The translations under genes were made by a program, and so were the position numbers. From Erythrobacter sp. YT30 (lineage in GTDB: Bacteria > Pseudomonadota > Alphaproteobacteria > Sphingomonadales > Sphingomonadaceae), in contig NZ_LMAF01000002.1 of the NCBI RefSeq assembly GCF_001542875.1, positions 1,511,501 through 1,575,500 of the forward strand: a stretch of 64,000 nt of DNA, written 5' to 3'. Below, piece by piece: positions 18,019 through 26,045 of the stretch (the stretch's first letter is position 1; each line of letters begins with the position of its first letter). Under the pieces are notes generated by a model. The model was given only the letters and a program-made list of their open reading frames with translations, had not been told where the DNA came from and ran no database searches.

Positions 18019-19257
18019 TCACTCTGCCGCCAGCCAGATCAGGCGCGCTGCAAGGGTGGCCCGCGTCTCTTCTGCTTCGATCAGGTTTTCACGAATAGCG
18101 TCGCGCGCCTCGGCGGCAGCCAGGGCTTCAATCAGGGGGAAGCGTCCGTTGCGATAGCCGATCTCGACCAATCTGAGCGCCTCCTCGGCTTGCGGCAGGC
18201 TCGAGCGTGACAAGGTTTCGACCCTCGTCTCGGCAGAAAGATAAAGCGTTCGAGTGCGCTCGAACTCCAATCGATAATCGGCTTCGACAATCGCTTCCTG
18301 CGCCTGCGCAGCGCGCGCCTGCGCTTCGGCGGCAGCGATGTTGCCCTGGTTGCGGTTGCCGAAAGGAAGCGGAATGGTAACGCCGATAATGAAGGCCTGG
18401 TCGTTACTGCCCTCGAAGCGCCGCACACCCGCCATGACCGTCGGGTCCGGCACGCCAAGCGAGCGTTCGCGAGCGATCTCGGCCTGCGCGAGTGCGGTGC
18501 GAGAACCGGCCAATCGCAACGGCAGCGGATCAGATGCATCATTCGTAGCAACGGGTGGACTAATGTCGGGGAAAGAAGACGCGACACGCCAAGGTACTTC
18601 TGTGGGCACCCACAGCGCAGTGAGAGCTCGCCTCGAAGCAATCTCGTCAGCTTCAGCAGCCTGCAATTGCGCTTCCGCTTCGGCAAGCGATGCCTGCGCT
18701 CGCATGGCGCGCAGAGGAGGCTCACGCCCGAGCTCGACCAGCACGGTTGCGATACGCGCAAGTTCGCGATTGCGCTCTACGATTTCACGCGCGAGTTCGA
18801 CGCGTTGTCCAGCGGCGACTGCCGCAATGTAGCGCTCCCTCACGGCCAGCGCAAGTTCAGCGGTCGACATATCCCGGCGAACCCCCGCGATCCTCGCCGA
18901 TGCTTGCGCGCTTCCGATGCGCGCGCGGCGCTTGCCGCCAAGCTCGATCTGCTGTGCGAAGCCCAGCGTGTACTCGCTGGATCGGAGACCGGAAAACGCT
19001 CCTGTTCCCGCAATATTCTCCGCCTCGAAGCTCAGTTCCGGATTGGGTCGCAGCCGCGCCTGCTCAATTGCTGCGCGCGCTGCCTCCTCCTGCGCCTGAG
19101 GTCCGTAAACCCTCGGATTGGCAGACGCAGCGTCTCCCGCGCCGCTGCCAACGTCCGCGCGTTCAAGCGCATCGTCGAGCGTGATCGTGTCTTGTGCCCA
19201 TGTTTGCGAACCGGTGGACGCGGCCATCAGCGCCGCGGCCAGTGCAATGCACCGCAT
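18019..19257 (-). CDS. czcC: CzcC-type outer-membrane efflux channel
   Basis: 412 aa with a signal peptide (MRCIALAAALMAASTGSQTWAQ). It has the two long alpha-helical repeats of TolC/OEP proteins, seen as Ala/Glu/Arg-rich stretches (QARLRPNPELSFEAENIAG; EAEAQLQAAEADEIASRRAL; IGYRNGRFPLIEALAA). It is the channel subunit of CzcCBA. The start is supported by AGGAG 7 nt upstream. The stop lies 12 nt upstream of the czcB start. Confidence 0.92.
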   Translation of the reverse strand: MRCIALAAALMAASTGSQTWAQDTITLDDALERADVGSGAGDAASANPRVYGPQAQEEAARAAIEQARLRPNPELSFEAENIAGTGAFSGLRSSEYTLGFAQQIELGGKRRARIGSAQASARIAGVRRDMSTAELALAVRERYIAAVAAGQRVELAREIVERNRELARIATVLVELGREPPLRAMRAQASLAEAEAQLQAAEADEIASRRALTALWVPTEVPWRVASSFPDISPPVATNDASDPLPLRLAGSRTALAQAEIARERSLGVPDPTVMAGVRRFEGSNDQAFIIGVTIPLPFGNRNQGNIAAAEAQARAAQAQEAIVEADYRLEFERTRTLYLSAETRVETLSRSSLPQAEEALRLVEIGYRNGRFPLIEALAAAEARDAIRENLIEAEETRATLAARLIWLAAE

Positions 19258-19319
19258 TTCGTATCTCCTGACTGAAACCGGGTGAACGGGATTGCGCTCA
19301 CCTCAGAAAAAGGTTTCGG

Positions 19320-19664
19320 TCAGGCCTTGGGTGGTTGCTTGGGTACGGACGGCGTGCGCGACGCCATTGGTGCTACACGCAGCGGCCGCTTCAACGGTTC
19401 TCGATGCCAGAATGCATTCGATGCGAGATTGCCGGTTTCGCTAAGATTGAAACTGCAGTTGTGATGGTGGCCACCCGTGTGATCCTGCTGGGTCTGACTG
19501 TCATCCGGGAAGTCGGCATCGAAATGTTCCGCGCCATGCGCGTAGACGTGGTCCGCGGCGTGGGCAAACGTCTCGCCCTGTTCTGCATGCACATCGGGCA
19601 GCATCAGAAGATTGCTGAAGAGCAGTGCGATAAGCGCGAGAAAAGGCATGACTAAGCGTCGCAT
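19320..19664 (-). CDS. Small His-rich exported protein
   Basis: 114 aa from the ATG at 19662-19664 (MRRLVMPFLALIALLFSNL); a start 5 codons later is also possible. A signal peptide ends near VHAEQ. The mature part is rich in His and Asp (HAADHVYAHGAEHFDADFPD; DHTGGHHHNCSF), which would bind divalent metal in the periplasm. Placed between the methyltransferase gene and czcC, it resembles the small metal-binding periplasmic proteins that accompany czc clusters, though I cannot assign it to a named family. Confidence 0.7.
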   Translation of the reverse strand: MRRLVMPFLALIALLFSNLLMLPDVHAEQGETFAHAADHVYAHGAEHFDADFPDDSQTQQDHTGGHHHNCSFNLSETGNLASNAFWHREPLKRPLRVAPMASRTPSVPKQPPKA

Positions 19665-19735
19665 TTCTGAAGTGTTTTTAGGGTTCCAGCGCGCATGATG
19701 CAAGGAGCTATCCTGGAAAGGTTGTTCGAGGCCGC

Positions 19736-20380
19736 TCACGCCTTTTCGCCTACAAATTCATAGGCACAGCCAAACAGAAACTCGCGGAAATGAACTTCAC
19801 GAAGATGTTCGCGCGCGGGTATCCACGGTTGAAACTCTTCATATTCGCGCGACACACCAAACGATTTAGTCAGAAGGATGCCGATATTGATTAGCCAGCG
19901 CGGCCAGCTTTCGGGGTGTTTGAGGCCTAGCAGCGCCAAGTGTCCGCCTGCAGGCAGTGCATCGGAGGCGCGTCCGATGATGTCTGCATAGTCCGGCGGC
20001 ATCTCCAGGCCGAACGTGCTGATCACCGCGTCTATACCATTTGGAAATTGGAAACCCGCTACGTCCGCATGGACAAACGCCACATTTTTTGCCTGACGGC
20101 GCGATGCACGCTTACGCGCCTTGGCCAGCATGCCTTGTGATAAATCCACAAGGGTCACTCTGCCTTCCGCTCCGACCCTGTCGAGCAAGAACGGAAGGTT
20201 AGCACCGGTCCCAGCGCACAAGTCGACGACATGATCGCCCCGCTTGACGTTCATCCTCTCGACGAGGTTGCGGCGCCAGCGGCTCAATCCGACCCATCGG
20301 AACCCGGTCACCAGTAGGTCGTAGACGCCCGCGTTCCTGTCATAAAGGCGCTCTACCTGTGCGTTTGAGAGTATGCCCAT
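19736..20380 (-). CDS. Class I SAM-dependent methyltransferase
   Basis: 214 aa from the ATG at 20378-20380 (MGILSNAQVERLYDRNAGVYD), just after the end of the DUF3703 gene; the in-frame extension upstream overlaps that gene and is unlikely. Motif I is VVDLCAGTGANLPFLLDRVG, motif II-like VTLVDLSQGML, then FVHADVAGFQFPNGIDAVISTFG, as in UbiE/Methyltransf_11/25 proteins. The target is unknown. Membership in a metal-efflux operon with CDF and DUF3703 genes is unusual but probably conserved, since all stops and starts are within a few bases. Confidence 0.82.
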   Translation of the reverse strand: MGILSNAQVERLYDRNAGVYDLLVTGFRWVGLSRWRRNLVERMNVKRGDHVVDLCAGTGANLPFLLDRVGAEGRVTLVDLSQGMLAKARKRASRRQAKNVAFVHADVAGFQFPNGIDAVISTFGLEMPPDYADIIGRASDALPAGGHLALLGLKHPESWPRWLINIGILLTKSFGVSREYEEFQPWIPAREHLREVHFREFLFGCAYEFVGEKA

Positions 20381-20384
20381 TTTG

Positions 20385-20759
20385 CTATTGCCTATGAGCC
20401 TCGTCAGATCGCGACAGCACTTCTGCGAGGTCATCGGGATAGGGCATTGGCGCAAAGGCGCTCACATTGGACCGTCCCGTATTTCCCCGGGGTAACTTGC
20501 CCGTCATATTGCCGAGCGGTGCCAGAACCAGTCGCACGAACTGTCCGATAGCTTCGCCAATTTCGCCTTGTGTGAGAGCAAACCTGAGCATCGCAACATG
20601 CGATCGAATATGCAGCCAGAGAAATGCCTGACCGAGGATGTGCTCGCGCTCTAGTGCGGTCCACGCTGCCCCACGATTTCCTTCTTGTTTTGCTTTTTGG
20701 AAAGCGGCTTTTTCAATCTCAATCAGAGAGAGAATGCGCTCTTTCGCGAGGACGCTCAT
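20385..20759 (-). CDS. DUF3703 family protein
   Basis: 124 aa. Diagnostic segments are WTALEREHILGQAFLWLHIRSH, AMLRFALTQGEIGEAIGQ and the C-terminal GKLPRGNTGRSNVSAFAPMP. The family has no known function and is often encoded beside cation transporters and MerR regulators in metal islands. No membrane segment or signal is seen. The start overlaps the CDF transporter stop by 4 bp (ATGA), so it is translated with the transporter. Confidence 0.85.
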   Translation of the reverse strand: MSVLAKERILSLIEIEKAAFQKAKQEGNRGAAWTALEREHILGQAFLWLHIRSHVAMLRFALTQGEIGEAIGQFVRLVLAPLGNMTGKLPRGNTGRSNVSAFAPMPYPDDLAEVLSRSDEAHRQ

Positions 20760-21394
20760 TTGCTTTCACTTCCACTTAGATGAAGGCGCTCAGACCTAAG
20801 CTCTGACATCGCCTGCCGCGCGATGGCGATGGACGACCGGAGGAACAAGCCTGCCAGCATGATTGCCACGAGCAAATCCGGCAAAGCACTCGCGGTCGCG
20901 GCGACAAGAAGGCCCGCGACGATCACCGCGACATTGCCAATCGCGTCATTGCGCGAACACAGCCAGACCGAGCGAACGTTGCTGTCGCCGTCGCGCCATT
21001 TGAGCAGAATGATAACGCTCGTTACATTCGCGGCGAGCGCAAGCAGAGCGACCAGGCTCATGGTCTGCGCCTCAGGCGGCACGCCTTCTGCAAACCGCAA
21101 TGCGGTCATTCCAAGAACTGCAATGGCGATGAACGCGAGAGAACCGCTCTTGATCAGCGAAGCCATGGCTCTCGTTCGAATGGATGCGCCGATCACAGCC
21201 AAGCTGAGGCCATAAGTTGCGGCGTCCCCAGCGAAGTCAAGGGCATCGGCTTTCAGCGCCTGCGAGCCGGAGGTCATTCCGGCCCACATTTCGACAACGA
21301 ACATGGTCGCATTGATCGCTATGACCGCAATCAATGCCCGCTTGTAGGCCGGTGACAAGCCATCAAACACTCTTTCTTCGCAACAGCCTGACAT
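20756..21394 (-). CDS. Cation diffusion facilitator-type transporter
   Basis: 212 aa, six predicted membrane segments and essentially no cytosolic C-terminal domain, so shorter than classical CzcD (about 300 aa). Metal-site candidates in TM2 and TM5 are KADALDFAGDAATYG and NDAIGNVAVIVAG (Asp-rich rather than HxxxD). The N-terminus has a Cys pair (MSGCCEERVFDG). It would export a divalent metal from the cytosol. It is the first gene after the MerR-type promoter at 21429-21459, so it is directly metal-regulated. Confidence 0.85.
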   Translation of the reverse strand: MSGCCEERVFDGLSPAYKRALIAVIAINATMFVVEMWAGMTSGSQALKADALDFAGDAATYGLSLAVIGASIRTRAMASLIKSGSLAFIAIAVLGMTALRFAEGVPPEAQTMSLVALLALAANVTSVIILLKWRDGDSNVRSVWLCSRNDAIGNVAVIVAGLLVAATASALPDLLVAIMLAGLFLRSSIAIARQAMSELRSERLHLSGSESK

Positions 21395-21428
21395 TGTTCT
21401 TTCTTCCCGAGTCGTAATGACAGGCAGC

Positions 21429-21459
21429 TTGATACAAGCTACAGTGACTGTAGCTTCAA
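21429..21459 (-). promoter_or_regulatory. MerR-type metal-responsive promoter of the czc operon
   Basis: On the minus strand TTGAAG (21454-21459) and TATCAA (21429-21434) are separated by 19 bp, the over-long spacer typical of MerR-controlled promoters. The spacer is filled by a perfect dyad, AGCTACAGT-G-ACTGTAGCT (21437-21455), with 9-bp arms. Transcription would begin near 21421, about 27 nt before the CDF gene. The merR gene starts 19 nt to the right on the other strand, so the site can also control its own regulator. Confidence 0.88.
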
Positions 21460-21477
21460 GCGGAAAATGATAAGTAT

Positions 21478-21918
21478 ATGGGATCTATAGCGATTGGAGA
21501 GCTTTCCAGGCGGTCCGGCGTGAAGATTACGACGGTACGCTACTACGAGCGTGTCGGACTAATGACGAAGCCCGAGCGCAGCGCCGGCGGGCAGAGAATG
21601 TATCGGGAAGATGATGTAAAGCGCATCAGCTTCATAAAGCATTCGCGCCATCTCGGCTTCTCTTTGGATGCCATTCGCGAGATGCTGCAGCTCCAAACTA
21701 CCCCGACGATGGATTGTTCTACGGCTAACGAAATCGCCGAAACGCAGCTTGCGCTTGTCAGACAACGCATCGCCCAACTCTCGTCTCTGGAAAACGAGCT
21801 GGAGCGTATCGCCAAGGCTTGCGGCGGTGGTGCCGCAGCGGATTGCAAGGTTATCGAAGCTCTCGGCGATCACAGCCAATGTGATACTGACCGACACGAA
21901 AAAGTCGAAGGGCTTTAG
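21478..21918 (+). CDS. MerR-family metal-sensing regulator (ZntR/CadR-like)
   Basis: 146 aa. N-terminal winged helix (IAIGELSRRSGVKITTVRYYERVGL), a linker helix (FIKHSRHLGFSLDAIREML), and a long dimerisation helix. Metal ligands fit Zn/Cd/Pb sensors: Cys in MDCST near residue 80, and a C-terminal loop CGGGAAADC, with a later SQCD. It would bind the dyad in the neighbouring 19-bp-spacer promoter and activate the leftward efflux operon when metal is present. Whether it prefers Zn, Cd or Pb cannot be told from sequence alone. Confidence 0.9.
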   Translation: MGSIAIGELSRRSGVKITTVRYYERVGLMTKPERSAGGQRMYREDDVKRISFIKHSRHLGFSLDAIREMLQLQTTPTMDCSTANEIAETQLALVRQRIAQLSSLENELERIAKACGGGAAADCKVIEALGDHSQCDTDRHEKVEGL

Positions 21919-21983
21919 GAGCCGAGTGGGTCCTGAAAGTGCGGCTTGAGGCCTGAACGTTAGCGGCGCGCATGCTGAGCAAA

Positions 21984-22730
21984 CTACAGCAATGCAGGCT
22001 TCACAATCATCCAGATCGCCATACCGATCATGAAGAGGTTCTCGGTGAGCGAGACGAGCCCAAGCGGTACATTACTGTCACCTCCGACGCAGGCGCATTT
22101 GAGTTCTCGCTTGTCGAGATAGACCGCCTTGAAGACGCTTACCGCACCAATCGTACCGATGAAGAGCGCGACGGGAATCGAGATTACGTTCAGGATATGC
22201 GCCGTCATCAAGACACCTGCCAGCCCCTCGGCGAACGGGTAGATGTAGCCGTAGGGCACCCAGCGCTTCGCAAGCAGGTCGTAATTCAGGAACATGGTCG
22301 AAAAACTCTCGACATCGCGCAGCTTGAGGTAGGCAAGGCCGCACATCGAAAAGCTCACAAACCACTCGGCGGTTAGGATCGACAGCGGTTGCCCGGTGGC
22401 GACCCATGCCGCACCCAATGCCATCAGTGCCATCATGCCGAAGAGCGCAGCAACCGGCTGATAGCTTGTGCCCTCCTTCTCGACAGGGTTTCCGAAATGC
22501 GCCGCGAGGTCGGTGTAGCCTCCGATGCGCTCATCACCGATCCATGCCTGCGGCGTGGTCTTGACGCCGTACTTCTCCTTGAAAGCGTCGGTCTCCTCGC
22601 GGGTGGTGAGGTAGTGATCGTCCACCTGATAGCCCCGCCGTTCGAGAAGCCATTTCGACTTGATGCCATAAGGACAGGTGTGGTTCTCCATCACCATGCG
22701 GTAAAGTTTGGCGGTCTTGGATTTCGACAT
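21984..22730 (-). CDS. Glutaredoxin-MauE fusion membrane protein
   Basis: 248 aa. Residues 1-80 form a glutaredoxin domain with CPYG active site (NHTCPYGIKSKWLLERRGY) and the cis-Pro segment VKTTPQAWIG. The rest is a four-helix MauE/DoxX-like membrane domain ending with a cysteine pair, KCACVGGDSNVPLGLVSLTEN. Such fusions probably shuttle thiol redox equivalents at the inner membrane. Last gene of the csoR-led operon, so a role in copper-stress thiol repair or copper-thiol exchange is likely but inferred. Confidence 0.82.
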   Translation of the reverse strand: MSKSKTAKLYRMVMENHTCPYGIKSKWLLERRGYQVDDHYLTTREETDAFKEKYGVKTTPQAWIGDERIGGYTDLAAHFGNPVEKEGTSYQPVAALFGMMALMALGAAWVATGQPLSILTAEWFVSFSMCGLAYLKLRDVESFSTMFLNYDLLAKRWVPYGYIYPFAEGLAGVLMTAHILNVISIPVALFIGTIGAVSVFKAVYLDKRELKCACVGGDSNVPLGLVSLTENLFMIGMAIWMIVKPALL

Positions 22731-22773
22731 CGAATTGACCTCTTAACCTGCGATTGAGCAAAGGGCGTGCAAT

Positions 22774-23394
22774 CTAGCCAGCAGCAAGCAAATGACCGGT
22801 CCCATGCGCCAGCTCGCCGCCGAGAAAACCCTGGACGATTACGGCGATGCCAAGCAATACGAGGCCGGCACGCACCGTGGCGCGCCCATTATCGCGCGAA
22901 CGCGCGGCGGCCACGGCCAGAAACACCGCCAAGGCCGCCAGCCCCGTACCCAGCCAGCGGTGGACTTTCATCGGCACGTCCCCGCCCATCCACAACCCTG
23001 TGTGCAACCAACCGAAGAGCGCCGCCACCACTGCTCCGGCCGCCGCGAAATAGAGCATGATATCCACGGTCTTGCGCAAGTCCGCCGCGGGCCTGCGCGC
23101 GGAAAATGCCTCGGTCATGGCCGCAGCGATGAGCAGGGCTATCGGAAAGTGAACGGTCGCGGGGTGGAGCGCCTTGAGTGCGCCGAGCGCAGTCTGAGCG
23201 AACACTTCTTCATTTGTCTGCACAATCCCCTGCTCGCCATTGGTCGGATCGACCGGCCCAGCTTCCTCAACCTGCACCGCTTCGCTTGCAGGCTTGCCGT
23301 GGACCTCGTCGCCATGAGCGGCAGCGGGCAGCGGGAATGATGCAAGCACGACGAACACCAACGCGCCGGTCACAAGTGCCAGCCAATGGCGCAT
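22774..23394 (-). CDS. DUF2231 membrane protein
   Basis: 206 aa from the ATG at 23392-23394 (MRHWLALVTGALVFV). After a signal-anchor and a polar stretch (HGDEVHGKPASEA), the core motif LHPATVHFPIALLI identifies DUF2231, followed by three more membrane helices with conserved His (GWLHTGLWMGG, VHRWLGTG, LAHGTGH). The histidines suggest haem or copper contact, but the family function is not established. It overlaps neither neighbour except by the 3-nt junction with the DUF305 gene (stop at 23396). Confidence 0.8.
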   Translation of the reverse strand: MRHWLALVTGALVFVVLASFPLPAAAHGDEVHGKPASEAVQVEEAGPVDPTNGEQGIVQTNEEVFAQTALGALKALHPATVHFPIALLIAAAMTEAFSARRPAADLRKTVDIMLYFAAAGAVVAALFGWLHTGLWMGGDVPMKVHRWLGTGLAALAVFLAVAAARSRDNGRATVRAGLVLLGIAVIVQGFLGGELAHGTGHLLAAG

Positions 23395-23395
23395 C

Positions 23396-23920
23396 TCATT
23401 CACCCGATTGAGCGTCTGCACTGAAATCGGGAACGGGGCGAGCCGCGGCCTCGGGTTCGCTCTTCACTTTGCCATTGTTCTCGATATCCTCGATCAGCCA
23501 CTCCATCTCCCTGATCTCGCGGCGCTGGGCCTTGATGATCTCGTCGGCGAGCTTGCGCACTCGGACATCCTCGATATTGGCGCGCTCACTGGTCAGGATC
23601 GCGATGGAGTGGTGCGGGATCATTGCTTTCTGCCAGGCCTGATCGGAAACGGTGTCCTGCGAGCGCACGAGATAGAGCGAGCCTGCGAAAAGCAAAGTTG
23701 CGCCTGCGAGAATGGCGAGGTTGGTGCGGCGACTATCGTACATATGGAGCATGAAAAGCAGCATCACGATCGCCATCGCCCCGCCCATGTAGAGCGCCAT
23801 ATAGGTGCGGGTTTCACTGAACTTGACGTGCGCTGTTTCGTAGGTGTTCAGATACATCAGCCCGAACATTACCAATGTCGAGACGGCGATCATCACGATG
23901 AAGCGAGTGTACTTGGACAT
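23396..23920 (-). CDS. DUF305 protein with membrane anchors
   Basis: 174 aa. Three N-terminal membrane helices (FIVMIAVSTLVMFGLMYL; AIVMLLFMLHMY; LAILAGATLLFAGSLYL) precede a DUF305 four-helix segment with the signature MIPHHSIAILTSERA and IIKAQRREIREMEWLI. The Met/His residues of the signature are thought to bind copper, and the family is regularly found with multicopper oxidases and CsoR, as here. The domain probably faces the periplasm. Confidence 0.85.
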   Translation of the reverse strand: MSKYTRFIVMIAVSTLVMFGLMYLNTYETAHVKFSETRTYMALYMGGAMAIVMLLFMLHMYDSRRTNLAILAGATLLFAGSLYLVRSQDTVSDQAWQKAMIPHHSIAILTSERANIEDVRVRKLADEIIKAQRREIREMEWLIEDIENNGKVKSEPEAAARPVPDFSADAQSGE

Positions 23921-23977
23921 GAGAGCGGGCCCTTTGAATTACCTAGTGTGAGGTAGAAAGTTCGAAAAATCAGCGTA

Positions 23978-24244
23978 TTACCTGCGCTGCCGTTCCAGCA
24001 GGTCGACCAATTCCTCGAACTTCTCACGCTGCTCCGCCTCGTCACCGCTAGCGATGGCTTCGGCGACGCAACACGCGGTATGATCCTTCAACACCTGACT
24101 CTCGACCTTGACGAGCGCCGATTTGATCGCTGCGACCTGGTGAAGGATGTCTATGCAATAGCGGTCATCCTCGATCATCTTTGCAACGCCGCGCACCTGT
24201 CCTGCAATGCGGTTCAGTCGTTTGATCTTGTCGGTGCTACTCAT
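23978..24244 (-). CDS. csoR: CsoR-family copper-sensing repressor
   Basis: 88 aa, all-helical DUF156 family. It begins IKRLNRIAGQVRGVAKMIEDDRYC; the three Cu(I) ligands of the CsoR Cys-His-Cys set are present as Cys (RYCIDIL), then His and Cys in KDHTACCVA. Apo-protein represses and Cu(I) releases it from DNA. It heads a leftward operon (DUF305, DUF2231, Grx-MauE) and faces copAB across the palindrome at 24264-24285. A nickel or formaldehyde sensor (RcnR/FrmR) is less likely given the ligands and the copA neighbour. Confidence 0.9.
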   Translation of the reverse strand: MSSTDKIKRLNRIAGQVRGVAKMIEDDRYCIDILHQVAAIKSALVKVESQVLKDHTACCVAEAIASGDEAEQREKFEELVDLLERQRR

Positions 24245-24263
24245 CGCATCAAACCCTGTTTAC

Positions 24264-24285
24264 ATACTATAGGGGGGTATAGTAT
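24264..24285. promoter_or_regulatory. CsoR-like operator between csoR and copA
   Basis: A symmetric site: ATACTATA (24264-24271), six G (24272-24277), TATAGTAT (24278-24285). AT-rich arms around a G tract are the hallmark of CsoR/RcnR-family operators. It lies 19 bp before csoR and 35 bp before copA, so it can control both directions. Confidence 0.82.
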
Positions 24286-24320
24286 CGGCCTTCATAGTTT
24301 GGAGCAACCCCGAAGCCGAC

Positions 24321-26045
24321 ATGACCCTTGATTCCTCTCGCCGCGCTTTCATCTCGAGCACCGCCGCACTTGCCGCCGCTGCTGCGCTGCCCCTGCCTGC
24401 ATGGGCACAAGGCCGATCGCTGACGCATGCCAGGAATGGTTTCGGCGAGCTGTCAGGCGAAGACATCAATCTTTCAATCGGCGATGCGCATTTCATGACG
24501 GGCGGTCGATCTGGCCATGCCTTCGCGGTCAACGGCACGGTGCCCGGGCCACTGATCCGCCTCGAGGAAGGCCAGGATATCCGCCTGCATGTCACCAACA
24601 ACTTGGATGAGGACTCCTCGATCCACTGGCACGGCCTGCTGTTGCCGTTCCAGTTCGATGGCGTGCCTGGCGTGAGTTTCCCCGGTATCAAGCCGGGCGA
24701 GACCTTTACTTACGAATTCCCCGTCCGTCAGAACGGCACCTATTGGTGGCACTCGCATTCGGGCCTGCAGGAACAGGCGGGGCACTACGGCCCGATCATC
24801 ATCGAAAGCGCTGATCCCGATCCGCGCTATGATCGCGATTACGTGGTCTTGCTGAGCGAATTCACGCCGATCCACCCGCACGAGATCATGCGGAAGCTGA
24901 AGGTTGGCGAGCATTACTTCCAGCGCCAGATGAACACTGCCACCGAAGGCGAGCTTTCGGGCGAGATGCGGCGCATGTGGGGCGAGATGCGGATGAACCC
25001 GCGCGATATCTCCGATGTGACGGGCAGCACCTACACGTTCCTGATCAACGGCCATGGGCCGGCAGACAATCTCCAACTCGAATTCAGACCGGGCGAGCGT
25101 GTGCGCCTGCGCGTTATCAACGGTTCGGCGATGACATTCTTCAATGTGCGCATCCCCGGCGTGCCTATGACGGTCATTCAAACGGACGGGCAGGACGTTG
25201 ATGAAGTCGAAGTGGACGAGTTCCAGATTGGCGTTGCCGAAACCTACGACGTGATCGTTCAGCCCGAGGATGGCAGCCATGCGATCGTTGCTGAGGCGAT
25301 GGACCGCAGCGGAATGGGGGTCGCCAGCCTGACCAGCTACAAGGGACATATCGCCGCACCGCCGCCGCTCCGGAAAATCCCCACCCTGACCATGACCGAT
25401 ATGGGCATGATGGATCACGCCGCGATGGGGCATGGCGGAGGCCTTGGCGACATGGGCGGCATGGATCACAATATGCGGGATACGTCACTGCTGCCCGCCG
25501 ATGTGAAGGTCGGGCCGGGGCTTGATATGGTTGCGCCAAGCCCGACGGATCGCATGGATTTTCCGGGGCTGGGCCTCGACACGGTGGAGCACCGCGTGCT
25601 GCGCTACACAGACCTCAAGGCCAAGCGCATGAACCCGCACCGCGAAGTCGACCGGGAGATGGAAATCCATCTCACCGGGAACATGGAACGCTATATGTGG
25701 AGCTTCGACGGCGAGAAGTTCACCAGCGTCACCGACGATCCAATCCGCTTCGGCTATGACGAGCGCGTTCGCGTGAAGCTGGTCAACCAGACCATGATGG
25801 CGCATCCGATCCACCTGCATGGTCATTTCTTTGAGTTAGTAAATGGTGCGGGTCACATGCACCAGCCCTTGAAACACACCATGGTCGTGCAGCCGGGCGG
25901 GACAGCGACCTTTGACCTCACTGCGAACGAACCGGGCGACTGGGCCTTCCACTGCCACCTGCTCTACCACATGCACGCAGGCATGATGCAGGTCGTGACC
26001 GTTCGTCCGTTTCCCGATGGGACGCCAGAGTCTTTGGGGGCATGA
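24321..26045 (+). CDS. copA: CopA periplasmic multicopper oxidase
   Basis: 574 aa. Tat signal peptide SSRRAFISSTAALAAAAALP. Copper-site motifs are HWHG (102-105), WWHSH (142-146), HPIHLHGHFFEL and HCHLLYHMHAG (His544-Cys545-His546 around the T1 site). A Met/His-rich insertion near 355-395 (MTDMGMMDHAAMGHGG) is typical of the copper-resistance CopA/PcoA group rather than CueO. It oxidises or sequesters periplasmic Cu(I). The stop overlaps the copB start (ATGATG), so copAB is one translational unit downstream of the CsoR-type operator. Confidence 0.93.
   Translation: MTLDSSRRAFISSTAALAAAAALPLPAWAQGRSLTHARNGFGELSGEDINLSIGDAHFMTGGRSGHAFAVNGTVPGPLIRLEEGQDIRLHVTNNLDEDSSIHWHGLLLPFQFDGVPGVSFPGIKPGETFTYEFPVRQNGTYWWHSHSGLQEQAGHYGPIIIESADPDPRYDRDYVVLLSEFTPIHPHEIMRKLKVGEHYFQRQMNTATEGELSGEMRRMWGEMRMNPRDISDVTGSTYTFLINGHGPADNLQLEFRPGERVRLRVINGSAMTFFNVRIPGVPMTVIQTDGQDVDEVEVDEFQIGVAETYDVIVQPEDGSHAIVAEAMDRSGMGVASLTSYKGHIAAPPPLRKIPTLTMTDMGMMDHAAMGHGGGLGDMGGMDHNMRDTSLLPADVKVGPGLDMVAPSPTDRMDFPGLGLDTVEHRVLRYTDLKAKRMNPHREVDREMEIHLTGNMERYMWSFDGEKFTSVTDDPIRFGYDERVRVKLVNQTMMAHPIHLHGHFFELVNGAGHMHQPLKHTMVVQPGGTATFDLTANEPGDWAFHCHLLYHMHAGMMQVVTVRPFPDGTPESLGA

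Noticed and set aside
24321-26045. Opposite-strand frames of 331 and 113 codons in copA
   Set aside because: They come from the GC-rich codon structure of copA; no start signal or family match.
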